Part shown: one piece after another, positions 62,669-64,000 of the stretch
Layout of the letters: each line of letters begins with the position of its first letter
Position numbering within the stretch: position 1 is the stretch's first letter
Assembly: GCF_000622405.1 (NCBI RefSeq)
Contig: NZ_JASF01000005.1
Span: forward strand, 2,914,001-2,978,000
From: Sulfitobacter donghicola DSW-25 = KCTC 12864 = JCM 14565
Lineage (GTDB): Bacteria > Pseudomonadota > Alphaproteobacteria > Rhodobacterales > Rhodobacteraceae
Direction: 5' to 3'
Length of the DNA stretch: 64,000 nucleotides
Notes under the pieces: model-generated
Database searches by the model: none
Told to the model about the DNA's origin: nothing
Seen by the model: only the letters and a program-made list of their open reading frames with translations
Made by a program: the position numbers and the translations under genes

Positions 62669-64000
62669 TAAACCCGCCCAAACCGCCCAGCAGGCCAGAT
62701 AAAGTCTCGCTTTTGCAATACGCCAAGCTGTTTCGCTCTGACATCCTATCGGCGCAACCTGCGCGCCTGTATCGGGCGTGGATGGCCGAGTTTCGCACGC
62801 CGTTTTTCCGCAGCTACCTGTTGAACCAGCCTGATCTGGTGCAGCGCGTTCTCAAAGAGCGCCCCGATGATTTCCCCAAATCCACCCGTGTGAACGAAGG
62901 GCTGCGGCCCTTGTTGGGGAATTCGGTGTTTGTGACCAATGGCGAGACGTGGAAGCGCCAGCGCCGCATCATTGATCCTGCCTTTGAAGGCGGGCGCCTG
63001 CGCGAGACGTTTTCCGCGATGTGGGATGCTTCCGAGGCGGCAGCGGCACGGTTGGATGGAAAGGTTGGCGAAGTCGTCGAAGTAGAAGCCGAGGCGAGCC
63101 ATGCGGCGGCTGATGTGATCTTTCGCACTTTGTTTTCTTTACCCATCGAACACCACCTCGCGCGCGGTGTTTTTGAAGAGTTTCGCACCTATCAACGCAG
63201 TCAGCCGATCCTGAACCTTGCGGCGTTGCTGCCGATGCCACGTTGGATGCCACGGTTATTCAGCCGCGACACGAAACAAAGCGCGGCGAAAATTCGCGGG
63301 CTGATTGGCCAGCTGACCCAGACGCGGCAGGAAGAGATCCTTGCGGGTACTGCGCCAGATGATCTTGCCACTAAGATCATGACCACCGCTGATCCCGAAA
63401 CCGGTGAGAGGTTCTCGACCGAGGAAATGGTCGATCAGGTGGCGATCTTTTTCCTCGCAGGGCATGAGACCAGCGCCTCGACCTTGGCTTGGGCACTTTA
63501 TTTGATGGCGCTGTATCCAGAGTGGCAGGAAAAACTAGCGCAAGAGGCCCAAGCGCTGGACGCATGCGATTTCGCAGTGATGAGCAAGCTGCGCCTGAGC
63601 CGAGATGTGTTTCGCGAAACGCTGCGTCTTTATCCGCCCGTGCCGATGATGGTGCGCGAAAGCAGCTGCCCCGAACAGATGCGCGACCGCGCTGTGCCAA
63701 AGGGGTCGCAGATGGTGATTAGCCCGTGGCATCTGCACCGTCACGAACGCCTGTGGGATAATCCTGACGGGTTTGACCCAACCCGTTGGCACAGCGAAAA
63801 CGGCAAGGCCTGTCAGCGCGAGGCGTTTATCCCCTTTAGCGCTGGGGCGCGTGTGTGTCCGGGCGCGGGGTTTGCAATGATCGAAGGGCCGCTGATCCTT
63901 AGCCGTATTTTGCGAGACTACCGTGTCACGGCAGGCCCTGTGCCAATTCCGGTTGCACATCTGACAGTGCGTGCAAAAAATGGCATCCGCCTCAGGATTG
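62665..64000 (+). CDS. Cytochrome P450 (partial, runs off right edge)
   Basis: 445 residues are visible without a stop. P450 motifs are intact: I-helix oxygen-binding FLAGHETSASTLAW, K-helix ETLR (FRETLRLYPPVP), meander FDPTRWHSE and the heme-cysteine loop FSAGARVCPGAGFAM. The start overlaps the preceding hydrolase-like gene by four bases. No redox partner is in the window. The last residues seen (RAKNGIRLRI) are near the usual P450 C-terminus, so little is missing. Confidence 0.93.
   Translation, partial: MINPPKPPSRPDKVSLLQYAKLFRSDILSAQPARLYRAWMAEFRTPFFRSYLLNQPDLVQRVLKERPDDFPKSTRVNEGLRPLLGNSVFVTNGETWKRQRRIIDPAFEGGRLRETFSAMWDASEAAAARLDGKVGEVVEVEAEASHAAADVIFRTLFSLPIEHHLARGVFEEFRTYQRSQPILNLAALLPMPRWMPRLFSRDTKQSAAKIRGLIGQLTQTRQEEILAGTAPDDLATKIMTTADPETGERFSTEEMVDQVAIFFLAGHETSASTLAWALYLMALYPEWQEKLAQEAQALDACDFAVMSKLRLSRDVFRETLRLYPPVPMMVRESSCPEQMRDRAVPKGSQMVISPWHLHRHERLWDNPDGFDPTRWHSENGKACQREAFIPFSAGARVCPGAGFAMIEGPLILSRILRDYRVTAGPVPIPVAHLTVRAKNGIRLRI

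Overview
The window is bacterial chromosome that looks like a marine Rhodobacterales (Roseobacter-group) alphaproteobacterium. The pointers are the operon lipoprotein(SPOR)-dac-tmk-holB-tatD-MBL, a methionine synthase split into separate homocysteine and corrinoid proteins with a DUF1638 neighbour, an RNase E with a large insertion in its S1 domain, DUF1800/DUF1501 and purC-purS-purQ. The species cannot be named from sequence alone. Core genes are GC-rich and tightly packed with 4-bp start/stop overlaps; the inserted regions are visibly more AT-rich and loosely packed.

Layout. 1-16.2 kb is core: MarC-like protein (cut by the edge), ABC-F ATPase, ndk, a CHASE hybrid histidine kinase, DUF1501/DUF1800, rsgA, an AEC transporter, and the cell-wall/replication operon. 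16.4-18.0 kb follows tRNA-Ser(TGA) and holds only wreckage of a P4-like element, including an AlpA-type regulator with a nonsense codon. 18.1-23.9 kb is a catabolic uptake operon: GlpR-like DeoR repressor, a complete UgpCBAE-type ABC importer and a xylose-isomerase-like TIM-barrel enzyme, with a direct-repeat operator candidate in front.

24-41.3 kb is an accessory island built at a tRNA-Asn(GTT) gene. The tRNA 3' end occurs three times: complete in the gene (41206-41280), as a 46-bp copy at 34382-34427 and as a 24-bp copy at 24983-25006. Element B (about 25.0-34.4 kb) carries an integrase, a MobV relaxase with a hairpin-rich possible origin of transfer, a membrane-anchored NYN ribonuclease-like protein, two paralogous unknown genes, two small membrane proteins and a nonsense-mutated IS1182-like element. 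A second copy of its integrase, shortened by an internal deletion, lies at its left. Element C (34.4-41.2 kb) carries a different integrase, an excisionase-like HTH protein, a serine recombinase overlapping an unknown possible replication gene, a reverse transcriptase of the defence-associated type and, facing it, a HEPN-like protein. This RT/HEPN pair is the best candidate for an undescribed defence module.

41.3-64 kb is core again: MBL-fold hydrolase and EnvZ-like kinase, thioesterase, a CAT-anticodon tRNA, purM-purN-rnd, sufE, the split methionine synthase genes, purC-purS-purQ, a DctB/DctD-like two-component pair (the regulator lacks the GAFTGA loop), rne, tusA-like, ccdA, a membrane alpha/beta-hydrolase-like protein and a cytochrome P450 cut by the right edge.
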